Shown here one piece after another: positions 23,981-36,270 of a stretch of DNA of 64,000 nucleotides. The notes under the pieces were generated by a model that saw nothing but the letters and a program-made list of their open reading frames with translations, was not told the origin of the DNA and did not search any database. The position numbers were made by a program, and so were the translations under genes. Source of the stretch: Bimastos eiseni (lineage: Eukaryota; Annelida; Clitellata; Crassiclitellata; Lumbricidae); assembly GCA_959347315.1 (NCBI GenBank), contig OY365807.1, positions 11,375,287-11,439,286 on the forward strand, given 5' to 3'. Within the stretch, counting starts at the first letter, position 1; each line of letters starts with the position of its first letter.

Positions 23981-24535
23981 ACATGACAATTCAGAAAAAG
24001 ACTTTTGCAAGTTATTGTATGGCAATTGTCAATAAAGTAGAGGAACTGGTTAGTTTTTGTTCTTTGCAGCTCTACCTACATTTTTTCTTTCATCAATTTA
24101 AAGAATGGAACTCTGTATGTCTAATATCTTGCAAATCTACAGTTTGAAAACAGAATATTTGAAGTTGAAGCTGGTCCAGCTGAATGGAATTTTTTAATAG
24201 AAGCAATCCAAAGATCCTCCTCGATTGAAATTTTGATATCTTAATTTATGACTCTTCCCTTCTCTAAGTACTATGACTAGTTAATTACTTCATTGAATTG
24301 CATTGTTTGTCTTAACTTTATTTTACCAAGACATATTATGTTTAGAAATACAATTTCAATTATATTGTATATTAAGGAAGAGTTTGAAGATGCAGTGCAG
24401 TTAGTAATCAATTTTGTAATACAAGTTAACTAAGAGTATTATGATATTCTTAGGAAAATCTAATATTAATCACATCATAAAAATAATGTGTACATATAAT
24501 TGGTTTGGTTTTTGCTGGTTTGTGAATTACAGACT

Positions 24536-26464
24536 ATGGCTGATTCTGAAGGGGAGAAGCGCTATACAAACTCTGCCCAGACCTCTATCACCTCTGAGTC
24601 CCGTTACCACGACATTCGTCCAGTCAGCGGTGGAGCAAGTGGCGCCCTCTTTTACGCCAGTGACTCAAAAACAAACAGCCGAGTCATAATCAAACGTCTC
24701 CTTGTCGACTCCATAACATATCGACACGAGGCACGGCTCCTGCGACAGCTTGACCACGAGAATGTGGTCATCTTTCATGGCACCATTCACCATCCACACT
24801 CTGGTACTGACCGGTGCCAAAGTCTCTATGCTGTCCAGGAGTTGCTGGAGACTGACCTGCAGATGCTGATTTCGAGTGGACAGTTGACTTCTGGTCACTG
24901 CAAGCTGTTCACTTATCAGCTGATGCGGGGTCTTAAATACATCCACTCGGCTGATATTTACCACGGAAACCTCCGACCGAATGTGATCCAGATCAACTCA
25001 AGTAGCCTAATGCTGAAGATCGGCGACTTCTCCTTGGGCGGCAAAGTATGACTGACTTTAAACCGGTGCTCTTAATGTGCTTGTTTTCTGTCACAGCAGC
25101 TGAAATAGTAACCATGTAATGTGAAGCCTTCACTTAACTCAGCTGCCAAGTAACGTGAAGCTTTTACTCAGCTGTCAATGGAGTGCTCAGTGGTTCCAGC
25201 AGACAGAGGATGAAGAGCTGAATTGCAACTCGCCAGATTCTGTGTGGTCGTCGCGGACAGAACATCGGATGTTCTACAAAATGAGTTTAATACTAAACTA
25301 CACCTCAGTAGATTGTTTATGCTGCCAGCAAGACATGGCCAATCACTGAGACTCTTTTGACTTGTGATGCCTAAGAAAAATCCTTCAGATTCTCTACTCA
25401 GACCACGTGAGCAATATGTCGTGATAAAAGGGAGAACAGCGATGTCACTGATTTCTAACATTACCCAGAGATGAAGAATGCACTTCTTCAGATATGTTGC
25501 CCACACTCCAGAAGGGGAGAGAATAGACCCCTTCTTGAATTAGAGGAAGGGTCTCAGAGCTGGGTTTCAATCTTCGTACAGTTTGGGGGAAACCCCTGGA
25601 CAGAACAGGGTGACATCTCACGACCAGAGATATTGTGAAGGTTAGGTAAGGTATAACAGGGTAAACATGGCATGGTAGTGTTATGGTAAAGATATTTGAA
25701 GGGAATTTTAGTCACAGTAAGGTGGAGTATTTTATGTTAATTCCTGTCAATCTTGGAAATCCTGATCACAGCACTCTAATGTAAAGTAAGATAAGGTTTT
25801 ATTTGTTTGGTACATACTTTTGATTACGTTAGGGTGCCAAGGTATGGTATGATGAGGCAAGATAAGGTATGGTTAGGTAACATAAGGTCATCTCTCATAT
25901 AACACTTGGCTCTTTGAAAGAACTGTTTTGGTTGCATGAGTTATTGACATATTTGTGAGTATGATATCACTGTCTAATGGTTAGTCAATATTGTAGTGTG
26001 ATGTTGTTTGTTTTCGATGGTTTAAGGCAAAATCTGTTGATGCTGTTGGTTCATGCTGGTACTGCTCCCCAGAGTTGATCATCTCCAGTGAAAATTGCAC
26101 CAAAGCCACTGATCTGTGGAGCGCTGGTTGCATCATTGCAGAAATGGCAACAGGACAACCATTCTTTCGAGGTACTTAGTTTGCAGCTAAACTTGGAATC
26201 TGAACATGCCTTCTTTTCCGATTTTGTTCTTCACTATGCACGCAAATAAAGTAATAACCCAGTTCCATGACGAGCTTTTCAGAAACCCCACATGAAGATT
26301 TTTCTTATTAGGTACAGCGAATTGTTCACTGTTTTTACAGATATGTGATATATGTACAGATATATATTTTTATACATATATGCAATGGCTTCCTGCAAAT
26401 CCCGCTCTGACTGACTTATCGACTTATATATAAGGGACGCAGCAGTCACTCAGAACTTCAGAGT

Positions 26465-26501
<37 letters not shown>

Positions 26502-29500
26502 AATTATACCTGCAGGTTCAATTTATGCGTTTGGACTTGAGAGTGTATACATGTGTATTGTGTAATTGTTTGTGTGTTATATATACACATATATATATTA
26601 ATATGATATGAATATATATATATTTACATGAAGGCTGCTTCTGAGAGGTTGCTGAAAATGCTTCAATACTTGCATACTGTGAATTAGTGAATATATATAT
26701 TTTATGATATGAATATTAGATGTCAATGCTGATTCCAAAGACTTGTAATTATTCAACTCGGTCGTCTATCTGCCTTTCTTTGACAATTCCGCAGACTAGG
26801 ACTGTTCTTGGTTGTCGTGCTTTCTCGGTGGCTGGACAGGTTCAGGAACTCCCTCCCTGTGTCTGTTCGGTCTGCTCTGTGTCTTTCTTTGTTTCGATCT
26901 CAACTCAAAACCTTCCTTTTTCAGTTGGCATACCCTCCATAAACTGTCTCTATGTCTTGATGGACTGACTGCCTGGAATTGACCTGATCATGGTGTGGAA
27001 TCGATGCGCCATAAAATTAGACACGGGCGCAATAAAAGTGCTGATTAATAATTATGCTGATCTCATTGTTGCCAGAGCTATTTATGATTTCTTAACGTTT
27101 TAACTAGGAAACGGCAAATTAGAGCAGCTGCTGAAGTACATCGACTGTGTTCATTTGAACGATGATGACTGGAGGCAGGTGCTTCATGTGATGCCAAACA
27201 AAATGCTGAAGAACCATCCATTCCGACCACGAAGGCCACTGAGGTTGCAGCTCGCAGGACAGGATCACGACAGTCAGTATTATGACTCTTGTAGCTGCTA
27301 TTTTTAGCTGAGTGGACAAGCTGTAAAAAGACTCTTGTCACTCTGACATGCCAGTTGAAGCCATCACAGTAACACTCGCAAGAAAAACTGTTGTCTTCTT
27401 TGATGCCATCTTCGTGCAGTTCTCAGATGAAATATCCGATGATAAATTGTCAGGGATAAAACCTTCCATGCGCTGATATGTACATGAATTCTATGTTCTA
27501 TATAAATATGTCAAAGGAACAAAATGTTCTATATTGTAATGCAGTACTCTTAAGTTATTGACACATTAAGAGTCAATTATGCATTGATTGGGTAATTAGA
27601 GGAAAATAAAAAATTAAAAAAAAATTAAAATAAAATAAAATTAGACTTGAATCAAATTCAAATGGCATTATTGTTCTTGGTACTGCATTTATATCGCTAG
27701 TACATTGTCCATTTGCATCCATTTCTGCCAAGCTGCGTTTCTCCTGTTCTCACCTCTTGACATCATGCTTACTGCCACCCTTAGCATTCGTAACAGGGCC
27801 AATTGATACTAATCTCAAACAGTCATTTATATTAATGGTTGACTGAGCTGTAGTTAGATATATTAGTTAGATATATTAGTTAGATATATTAGTTAGATAT
27901 ATTAGTTAGATATATTAGTTAGATATATTAGTTAGATAAATTAGTTAGATATATTAGTTAGATATATTGACTTGTAGCTGTTGATGTTTTCTGATCGCAG
28001 TGGTTCAGCTGGTGGACCATCTCCTAACATTTAACCATGAGCGGCGTATCACGGCCGGAGAAGCCCTTGCCCAGCCATACCTTGAGGAGTACTACTGCCC
28101 TGAGGACGAACCAGTCGCACAGTTGCCATTCCAACCAATTGACGACAAGGTATGTTTTGAATACTTGTACATGCTCAAAAGTGGATTTCTATAAGGTAAG
28201 TTAAGATAAGGTAACTCTGTCCTTTGTTTACCTAATTACCATTGCATTATTACCATTATTACTATTACCATTACTAATTGCTTTCCTGTTGTCTGCAGAC
28301 ACACAGGTTAAAGATTTAGACAGGCAACACTATTGCCATCTGGCAGTCACTTAGAACTGGACATCAGTTACTATGGCAACTCTGTTTTCCTGTGGTCACT
28401 TTACGATTATAATGTTAATTAATGTGCATCGGCCGTATTGTGTTGTGTCTTTATACTTATATAGCGCCTCTCACAGAATAATTATTCAGAGGTGCTCTCA
28501 GCACAGAAACCCTGGGGAAAAAAGCATTGTACTATTGCCCTATTGTACAGAAATCGTTTGGCAGGAAGGCTAAGATTTGTGATCATTGGATCATAAGTTG
28601 ACCACTGTAGATTGAGGCATCAGGTCATCTTTTATTACGTCTCAGAAGCATGTGTAAGGTAAGGTTATTATGTGCCATGTTATCATTGGTCCTCAGAGGA
28701 GTTGCTGTTTGCATTGTGAAGTGGCATCTTATGCTGAAGTTCTAGTGTATTCTATGTCTTTGGCCGTGTTTTTAATGGTGTTCTATTAATGCTCTTGTGT
28801 TTTTTACAGGCAAATGACGATGAAGCAAGTCTTCGTTTGCTTTTAGCTGCTATCTGCTCGTCGCTGCAGGTTGACTTCATCAAGTCTCAGGAGGGAGTAA
28901 TTCAGGAACATCCATCTCAGTCCTCTCCTCTGATTCAGAGTCAGACCTCATCCTTAATCCAAGGCCAGACCCCACCATCTACACAGGGCGAGTCCCCACC
29001 CATGACCCAGCCTTTGCAACCCATACGTCAACTGGACAGTATGTTCAACCGCAATGCAGGGGATGTCGAGGTCAATCAACATGATTCCTTGAATCAGTCA
29101 CGCATCGATCTCAATGAGGTGGCGCTTAAGAACCTTCGCAACAATCAGGATCGAATAGGAGATGATCGAACGCCATCGCCAAACATCATCGATCTGCTGA
29201 ACCAGAGTTTTGAATCGGATCCTGGTTCGTCATTTGTGGCCTTGAGCATCAAGGGACCGGACGGAAAGGTGCACGAGGCCGATTCCGAGAGCGAGAAAGA
29301 AACAGCAGAGATATCGGAGGAAAAGCTCCGGGAGGATTTGGAGGTCGGCAACATAACCACCGAGGTGTTGAGGCGCCTTGGCACCGAGTCTGTTCCTGCT
29401 CTTCTTGAGACCATGCGTCGACCGGAAACGTTCCCAACCAGCTTGCATGAAAGAGAGGGCGTGAGCATAGCCTCGTCAAGCCAATCGACCCTTGTTACCC

Positions 29501-30327
29501 GGAGAGAGTGCCAGAAGTTGATGAAGGCCGACCTTCCAATTGAGACGCTCAACGAAACGGAACCGAGTGCTCGGAATTTTGGAGTCGCAAGCGACTTCAA
29601 CAATCTCAGCTGTTTGAAACACGGCAGCAATTATAAGAACTGTGGTTTGCCAAAGGCTGGCTTGGTGCACAGTCCTGTCGTGCTAGTCAATATTCCCGAG
29701 GATTCGAACAAATACAGTGGCGACGAGTTTGATGAGAAGCAGAAGCTGAAGTCGCAGTCCGAATCGGTGCAGCTGAGTCGGAAGCTGATCCTCGACAAGA
29801 TCGAGTCGGAGAAGAAGTCGCAGCAGCAGCGCATGTCATGCATGAGCGGCGACTTGACGAGTGAGGAATTCGACGAACTGTATCGCTTGCCGACTGAACA
29901 TCTTCGCAAGGACAAGTCTCGCAACGAGCGCGTTCGGCACAGACACTCGCACGAGTGGCCCCGCTGTGGCCGCCATCCAGACGACTCGAGCGACCGCTAT
30001 GGCTACTACAAGGACGACCGGCTGCACTCGGAGGGTGCTTGCGGCGGCCACGACTACTGCGACGACATGCAAGCCTCGTTTTCGCGGTCGAGCATCGAAT
30101 TCGATCTCGATCCATATCTTCCAGAAGTTGTCATCGAGCGGAGCCAGACTCTTTCGTTGGATGAGCCAGAACTCACTTCTGCCGATCTGAGATTTGTTAG
30201 GCCTGCTGGTACAGGTGTCACGACAAACCGTGATGCCTCTTCGAGCCCTGAATCCCCTGCGAGCCCAAGAACCATACAGACCGGCGCCCGACCTAAGAAA
30301 TCTCCAAAGAAACATCGGGCCGTTTGA
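24536..30327 (+). CDS. ERK3/ERK4 (MAPK6/MAPK4)-like MAP kinase, predicted pseudokinase, five exons
   Basis: Exons 24536-25045, 26027-26171, 27108-27272, 28001-28149 and 28810-30327 join in phase (0, 1, 1, 0) to 828 aa. An acceptor at 24532 (TTACAG) sits four bases before the ATG, implying a spliced 5' UTR. Residues 23-320 follow ERK3: [76 protein letters not shown]. Lys53 (VIIK), Glu65 of helix C and Asp199 of helix F are kept. HRD is H143-G-N145, the metal-binding Asn is Val150, DFG is D164-F-S166, and the activation segment is about six residues shorter with no TEY or SEG site. The ~505-residue tail is polar, Ser/Pro/acid-rich and probably disordered. It may signal as a scaffold. The exon 3 donor (GACA|GTCAGT) was chosen by phase and length match to ERK3 and is the least certain junction. 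Confidence 0.9.
25630..25900. repeat. Degenerate GGTAAGGTA tract in kinase intron 1
   Basis: Words such as GGTTAGGTAAGGTATAAC, AAGGTGGAG, AAGTAAGATAAGGTTT and CAAGATAAGGTATGG recur for about 250 bp. Similar tracts lie at 28195-28225, 46490-46555, 47570-47800 (complement), 48940-49020 and 55100-55215. Confidence 0.5.
26460..26500. repeat. (TA)n(TG)n microsatellite in kinase intron 2
   Basis: TATATATATATG followed by (TG)n. Several more TA-rich stretches follow up to 26700. Confidence 0.9.
26745..26965 (+). mobile_element. LINE fragment in kinase intron 2
   Basis: The frame reads [20 protein letters not shown] then QLKTF-like residues, matching the C-terminal RAFSVAGPRLWNSLP...LKTFLF region of CR1/Jockey-type reverse transcriptase ORFs. 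It is truncated and decayed, and in the same orientation as the host gene. Confidence 0.7.
27855..27970. repeat. 14-bp minisatellite before kinase exon 4
   Basis: Eight head-to-tail copies of TTAGTTAGATATAT, one with AAAT instead of ATAT. The array ends about 30 bp before the exon 4 acceptor (AG at 27999-28000), inside the zone where the branch point should be. Confidence 0.95.
28440..28520. repeat. TATAGCGCC-family repeat piece in kinase intron 4
   Basis: CTTATATAGCGCCTCTCACA is followed by CAGAGGTGCTCTCAGCAC, the same arrangement as other copies of the family. Confidence 0.55.
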
Positions 30328-31857
30328 TGACGAATTTTGGTTTTTCTGATGTGTCCACTGCTTCAGGCTCTGTTAAAGCATGTTCTAGTATTTTCTAAGC
30401 TGGTTCATTCTTGATGGGATGTTATATCTGGGGCAAAACCAGGGAACTTTCCTTCGATGGTGCAATTTATAGGCGATTGTGGGAACGTCTTCTTCAGATT
30501 TGTTGACAAAGATGAAGGTCTTTCCTTCGCTCTTGTGACTTGTAGAGAGTGAGGAATCTCAATGCCTCACTAGTACGATCGATTTGATAGGGATATGGGA
30601 AAGCTCACATATTGGTGTGGTTTTTTATCTTATGGGGAACCTAACGTTCTCAGGTGGATTTCATTGCAGGGGAACTTCCATATTGCTCATTCTTGCAACG
30701 TCTTCTGCGTTGGGTAAGATATTTTACTTCTGCCTACTTTCCTTCCATGGCTGCCTCCTTCCCCAAATTGTACCCAGCTGACCAGAAAGTGGTTCATGTA
30801 TCAGTCTTTCAATCTTGCACATGGTTTCTGTGCAAGGTTTTTCATGCTAAATTTCTCATTTGTTTTATCAAACCGAACCACCTATGATGAAAGGTTGTCC
30901 TTAAGTTATTTTCTGTTGTTTCGTTTGTGCCTCGGCCTATAGATCCTCGATTGTGGCTTTGGGAACTCCCATAGAATGTGGTGCACAAGCAGTGACTGTA
31001 TTTTGTTACTGCTTTTTGATTTCTTTGGCAGCAATCGTATTTTTACCGTTTAGTCCAGAAACACGTGAACTGATACCGATGATAGTGGTATTTCGGAATT
31101 GTGTTTTGCTGTTGTTTTCTTCAGTTTTATTTAGTTTATTGAACCTGTTGGGTCATTGAAAAAGTTATTATATCAAAGCCCTAGGTACAATTGGTGGATA
31201 AGACTTGAGCAAGATGAGACCCAAAGATGTTTGTTGTCTTTGGGGCGCTGAGCGCATGATGCGCTCGGTGCCATCCATCGAGATGCCTTGTCATTAGGTA
31301 GTGGCATTGCGCCGAGATGAGCGTAACTCTCAGATGTCTGCATTTCGCCTGAGAGATTCATCGACCTAAGTGCTGCATTTCTTTAGGGTTGTTGTTATTG
31401 ACTCTGTTGATAAACGACGTGCAATTCCACTCATTTTGCTAAACGAGGAAACTTGCAGGATAAATTTGTGCATCTTGAGTTCACTTTTCAACTTTTGATT
31501 TGACTTTGTATCTGATTTATTAGCAGTTGTAGGTTGTGGGGCACTGTACCATCGCCCCATCTGTGTTTAGAAGAGGCCACAGACAGAGTGGCCCGCCCCT
31601 GGATTCACATCTGCTGTTCATTCTCTTCACTGATTTCAAAGCTCAAATTCGGGTACGGTTGGATTGTTCCAGGTACCACCCATGGCTTGTAATACAGTGT
31701 GATGTTATTGGAGATTTATATTGGCTGCTCAGTGTCCATCTTCTGCTTCGTATACTACTCGGATGAGACGTCATGTCATCTGGTTTCATCTCACCCTCCT
31801 GGCTTTTGAGATCTTTTAATAACTGTCAGCACAATGTCTGCAGTTATAAGATGCCTT

Positions 31858-32130
31858 GAGCGGGTGCTTTGCAGTATAATGGTTGACATGTTGAACTTTC
31901 AGTCGAGAGGTCAAGGGTTCAAATCCCCACTAGAATTTACGTTTGGTTTAAGATTTCTACTCCACATGCGCCTCCTGATAACCAACTCAGCTATAATGAA
32001 TGCAACGACTGTGCACTGCCGATGGGAAGGTGAGACGGCAAGGGAGAGGGCCGGTCACCCTGCCTCGTATGCTGTGGCTAAGAAGATGAAGTCGGTAACT
32101 CTTCATGCCCTTGACTGCCTCAGAGCTAGC
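31858..32130 (+). mobile_element. tRNA-derived SINE
   Basis: A-box-like GCAGTATAATGGTTGACA at about 31871-31888 and a perfect-looking B box GGTTCAAATCC at 31916-31926 are spaced as in tRNA-derived promoters. The body shares CTCAGCTATAATGAATGC and GATGGGAAGGTGAGACGGC with the copy at 38940-39215. Cloverleaf pairing and a terminator are lacking, so it is not a tRNA gene. Confidence 0.75.
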
Positions 32131-32805
32131 ACTTTAACGAGCTGCTCTTCTTTTCTTCTCCGTTGTTTGTGTGAGCCCGTGATGTCGATGATTGTGTGGC
32201 CGTCAGAGGAGAAGAAGGTTATTGCTTAACTCGGCCTTTGAGGGAATTTGACCAGTGGTATGTTTTGGGGATGTCAATTCTTTTGCCTTGTTCAGTTGCA
32301 TTGCTCTTTGCTTCAATTGGGTGGACTTGACGGCCCGGTAGTTTTACGACACCGTGTGAATGTCGTTATTAATTCTATTGAAGGCGGCATTATGAAAATG
32401 TGTTTTCTCATAGAGATGGGTGTTGCTGTGCTAATATTCTCAGGGCAATCTGATTGGCGCTTGCTGTGCTTTGAGTGCTTTGACAATGTACATATTTTTG
32501 ACTCGGACAGGTTTGTATTTCAGCTTTCATTTGTAGGCATAGACTGTGTTCCTTGCTTCTTAGGCAACCTGCTTTCAATCACAACCGACTTCATTTTGTG
32601 TGCCAGAGGTAAAGCTTTGATATTGATACCATATTAGATTTTGATTCTTGCAGCGTCACAGGTAACGATACCTGATTTGGTTAAATGATTTAGCACCTGC
32701 TTTGTAATTGCAGAGACAGAGATTGCGTGAGGACCAAGACAAGCCATTGACACACAGTTTTTTAAAGTGCTTTCGCCCAATCCTTAATCATGATGTACTT
32801 CTCCC

Positions 32806-32811
32806 AATAAA
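32806..32811 (+). terminator. Candidate poly(A) signal of the kinase gene
   Basis: AATAAA, the first seen downstream of the kinase stop codon. It would give an unusually long 3' UTR. Confidence 0.35.
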
Positions 32812-34350
32812 TTTATTGAAAAAGAAGTTCAGGTTTAGACATGTGACCAAAATAGAAATATGTTGGTGATATATACATCTACATTATACGGTGTCCAGAA
32901 AAGTAAACTTTAAACAAATGGTAATGACAAGCAACATTTTTCAAATTTTAATTGAATCATAATATTCATTTACTGATTTGCTATTAATGATTTTTCCAGT
33001 CTTTGGATGTTCCATTTGAAATTAAATCACATTATTAACGTTATTATTTCTGCTTAATCTAATGCTTCGTTAATGGATTTCAACGAATCGTATATGCTGT
33101 GGTTGGACATAGAGAGTGACACGATAATGGGAACTACGGTAATACCGTGGTAGAATCTGCGGTAATAGTGCAGAAGAGGCAGAAATACTGTGGGTATGCT
33201 AGCAAAGTATGCAGTGGTACCTTGGGGATGGATATACAAGTGCTGCTATTACCACAGTAACTGATATAACTTTGCCCACTGGAACTATCCATTTAAGCTA
33301 AACCATGTCTGCAAACAAATTAAGTTGTACTATATAACTGAAATTTGAGTAGAATGTTTTAATGAGCATTTTTATTTTGCATCCTTTGGATGGAAACGCA
33401 CCTAATGGGAATAGGTACAGGCTGGATGGAGACACAGCTGACAGGGATGGGATGGAGACAGACACATGGAAATGGAGTGGGAATAGAGAGAAATCTTGTC
33501 TCAATGTCACTCTCTAGTTGGACACTCAACCTCTGCAGGTGTCGAAGCATTTCAGGCATAAGCGATGAATGTAAATGAATGCTCTTACTTACTAAGTGCT
33601 TCAAATGCTTTAACAATTTTTAAAGTATATATCATCTGTTGTAAGTTATCGTGAGTTTTCTTGTGTCTGGACACCACTTAACTGCATTGGCTGTAAGGAC
33701 ATGTGCAGTGGTCACTCCTCCGTCCATACCTCTCTTGCTCCACTTAGACTCTGATGGTGGCATTGCAAGTGGTCTCCTCCTTGAATATGGTGCTTAGCAT
33801 AATTCATAATATTGATATGTGATGATATTTGGACATTGACATTATCCCAATGGTTTGTAGTGTGGCTGATAAATTATACCCTTCTACCTCCGGATAAAAC
33901 CTGTGAGAAGTTGATGACCTTTGTTGATGGAGGCTTGTCATAGAAGGTTAACAATTGCCTTTCATGATTTTGGTTTCTTTTTTAGCGCCATTCTATGTTA
34001 AGTGCCCACATCATGAATATTTTTTCATGTAGCACCTAATTATTTTGTATTGATAATAATAATTTCATATAATATGTTATGATAATAATTCTGACAATTT
34101 TTTTGATTAGAAGTTGTTGCAATGCATTTCACATTAGCTTTGTTATGATTCAACAGTTTCAGTCTTAAGACGCAATTATTTGAAGCAGTTAGATAGTCTT
34201 CACCTTCATAGTCGAGAAATTTAAGACTATTTCCGGACGGCGAAATTGGTCTTCGACTTATACTCGAGAGACAAGATAATGGCAGATTTTCGGACCGAAT
34301 ATTCAACATTGCGAAACACTGGTTGATTTAACGTAGAATGACTCTTCTAA
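32812..34350. other. Intergenic, nothing recognised
   Basis: AT-rich sequence with no supported gene. 33110-33260 has loose repeats of GGTAATA/TACCGTGG/ACTGTGG words, and 33390-33490 has loose GGGATGGAGACA words, both like the degenerate arrays seen elsewhere. Confidence 0.35.
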
Positions 34351-34354
34351 CTGG

Positions 34355-34550
34355 CACTATATTTCGTGGAGAAATACGCCGAACTTCTCCGCTGAAAGAC
34401 TGCAGATGTCAAACTATATATCTTGATTTATGGCTGTCGCATGCAGTAATATTGATATGCCCATAGTAAAATATATATTTGGCGGAGAAATCTGCCGAAC
34501 TTATCCGCCGAAAGACAGCAGATATCAAGCCATAACTCGATTTATCACTC
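34355..34550. repeat. Diverged tandem duplication, ~116-bp period
   Basis: GAGAAATACGCCGAACTTCT, CCGCTGAAAGACTGCAGAT and TTGATTTA are repeated 116 bp later as GAGAAATCTGCCGAACTTAT, CCGCCGAAAGACAGCAGAT and TCGATTTA. Confidence 0.75.
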
Positions 34551-34559
34551 GTTTTTGAT

Positions 34560-34668
34560 TTTATGGGTTCGACTTATATTCGAGCCGTCAATTTTTGGAC
34601 ACTATTTTTGTCCAAAAATTGAACTTATACTAATACTTGAATCGACTTATAGTCGAGTATATACGGTA
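34560..34668. mobile_element. Terminal fragment of a DNA transposon (TCGACTTATAGTCGAGTATA end)
   Basis: The end ...CGACTTATAGTCGAGTATA then TACGGTA resembles a transposon terminus I recall from several animal genomes. An inverted CCAAAAATTG...CAATTTTTGG sits at 34590-34622. The opposite end was not found, though 34195-34275 has related TATACTCGAG words. Confidence 0.35.
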
Positions 34669-34669
34669 A

Positions 34670-36270
34670 GTGAGTTGAAATATACCTACGTATATACAAT
34701 GTTGATGCATGTAGGCTGCAGGCATGATTGTTCAGATAACCTCAATTATATTTTACCCAAGCTAAATAGGATCCCTTATTAGAAACAATTTGAAATAGCA
34801 TTGCTTGGATTTGTTGAAGTCGTTATTATTTTCTGCTCCATGATAACTGTAAATTAAAGTTATTGTTATGGCAACCCTAGTATCCAAATGGAAATTTTGG
34901 AGTTGCTCAACCCATGGCTAAACGTCATTATGAAAATATTGTGGTGTCATGCCATGATGAGCCTAGCATTTTTTATGTTTTGCAAGCTAAAGCTTAGCTA
35001 CTTCACAGAGGTTTCAGCCTAATTTGATTGTAGATGTTTGAAAGTATTAGTGAATCCAGTTTAAGATGAAACTGAGAATCATTTACTGTGTTTGATGTGT
35101 TGAAGTTTGGCAGTTTGTGGCCAAAGAATGCTGTGTAGCGACTGTTGCTAGACACTTGATGCTCTAGGTTCTGATGACTAAATAAACTACTACTGTTAAC
35201 CAGATTGTATAAGTACTCGTCGTAAGTGAAAAGGTTTTTTTGATGTGGCCTTGTTTGCCAAAATTTAAATTCTTAAATATTTTGGGGTGTTTGATCGTTT
35301 ATATTCTTACTGTCCAGATCCGTCTTATTCTTACTGACTGACTGATATAAGTTTATTTAACGACGCATCCATAACAACGATGATATGCGTTTATTCTTAC
35401 TATTCCTTTAGCTTTTTTTTATACCCTTCCCATCAGGGATGTGGTCTTGAGATCGGAACACTGTGGTCGTGGTCTTGCGCTCGAATGCATTGGTCTTAGG
35501 CCTTCAGGCTTGGTCTCGAGTGCATCGATCTTGATCTTAAAGGAAGGGTGTTTGGATTGATCTCCGTCTCAAGTTAGCGTTCTTGGTCATTTGCCGTTTC
35601 AGAGCAATTTTTTCGATATTTGTCCATTATTTTCGATTATTAGAGACACCGGATGTTTAGGCCCTACGCGATTGTTATCGATTTATGGCATGCCGACCAT
35701 CTTTATATACATGTTACTGTGGATAGAAAAATGCATTTACAACGGAACCAGGAATTTAAAAATTTGCTTTCACAAATTGCTAGGTTTTGGAATAGTTAAC
35801 CTACAATTCCGAGGTCCGTGGTACAAGTAACACCATTCAAACGGAACGTTAATCTACTTGTTCAGGTGTCTTAAAGTATTTACCTATCTTTTACTATAAG
35901 TTATTTATAGTGTGATATTCTTAGGCCGAAGCCAAGGGCTGAACCCGCAAAAGTTCAGACTGGCCAAGATTAGTATTCTTCAGTGATGAAATTAATGTTT
36001 TGAGCGTGTTATTCCATTTTAGCGTCTTTATAAAATCAATTCTGTATTAGAAAGAGTATCGGTCTTGGTCTTTGTCTCGGATCATCGGTCTTGGTCTTGA
36101 GTTTGTGGTCTCGTGTCCAACATAATATTGTCACCTATCTGTGTGGCTAAAGTATCTGTTGTATCTGTCCACCTCCATTCATATATATATATATATGGAG
36201 AGAGTGTGAGTGATCTGATCCTAGGTCTATGTATGTGTATCTGTTGAGCGATCGTTGCATTTGACGACAT
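34670..36270. other. Intergenic with a GGTCTTGGTCTTG-rich decayed element
   Basis: 35440-35560 and 36055-36120 both carry runs of GGTCTTG/GGTCTCG words, like the iterated ends of some hAT elements, but the two clusters are in direct rather than inverted orientation. A (TA)n stretch lies at 36180-36197. No gene was seen. Confidence 0.35.

Larger units (their letters stand above)
30328..32811 (+). other. Probable long 3' UTR or 3' flank of the kinase gene
   Basis: No AATAAA was noticed between the stop at 30325-30327 and 32806-32811, and the segment lacks the simple repeats common elsewhere, which suits a 2.5-kb 3' UTR. Composition is T-rich. A tRNA-derived SINE is embedded at about 31860-32130. 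Transcript data would be needed to call the UTR. Confidence 0.45.

Noticed and set aside
28789..28809. Upstream ATG (28789) as the start of a separate 512-aa gene
   Set aside because: TTTTTTACAG at 28800-28809 is an intron acceptor and the downstream frame joins in phase to kinase exon 4, so this is the kinase C-terminal exon.
29145..30315. Long minus-strand frames of 97-161 codons
   Set aside because: They are antisense shadows of the last kinase exon, whose frame continues the kinase domain in phase.
31858..31930. Possible tRNA gene (A and B box present)
   Set aside because: No cloverleaf or T-run terminator, and the same head with a conserved non-tRNA body recurs at 38.9 kb; it is a SINE.
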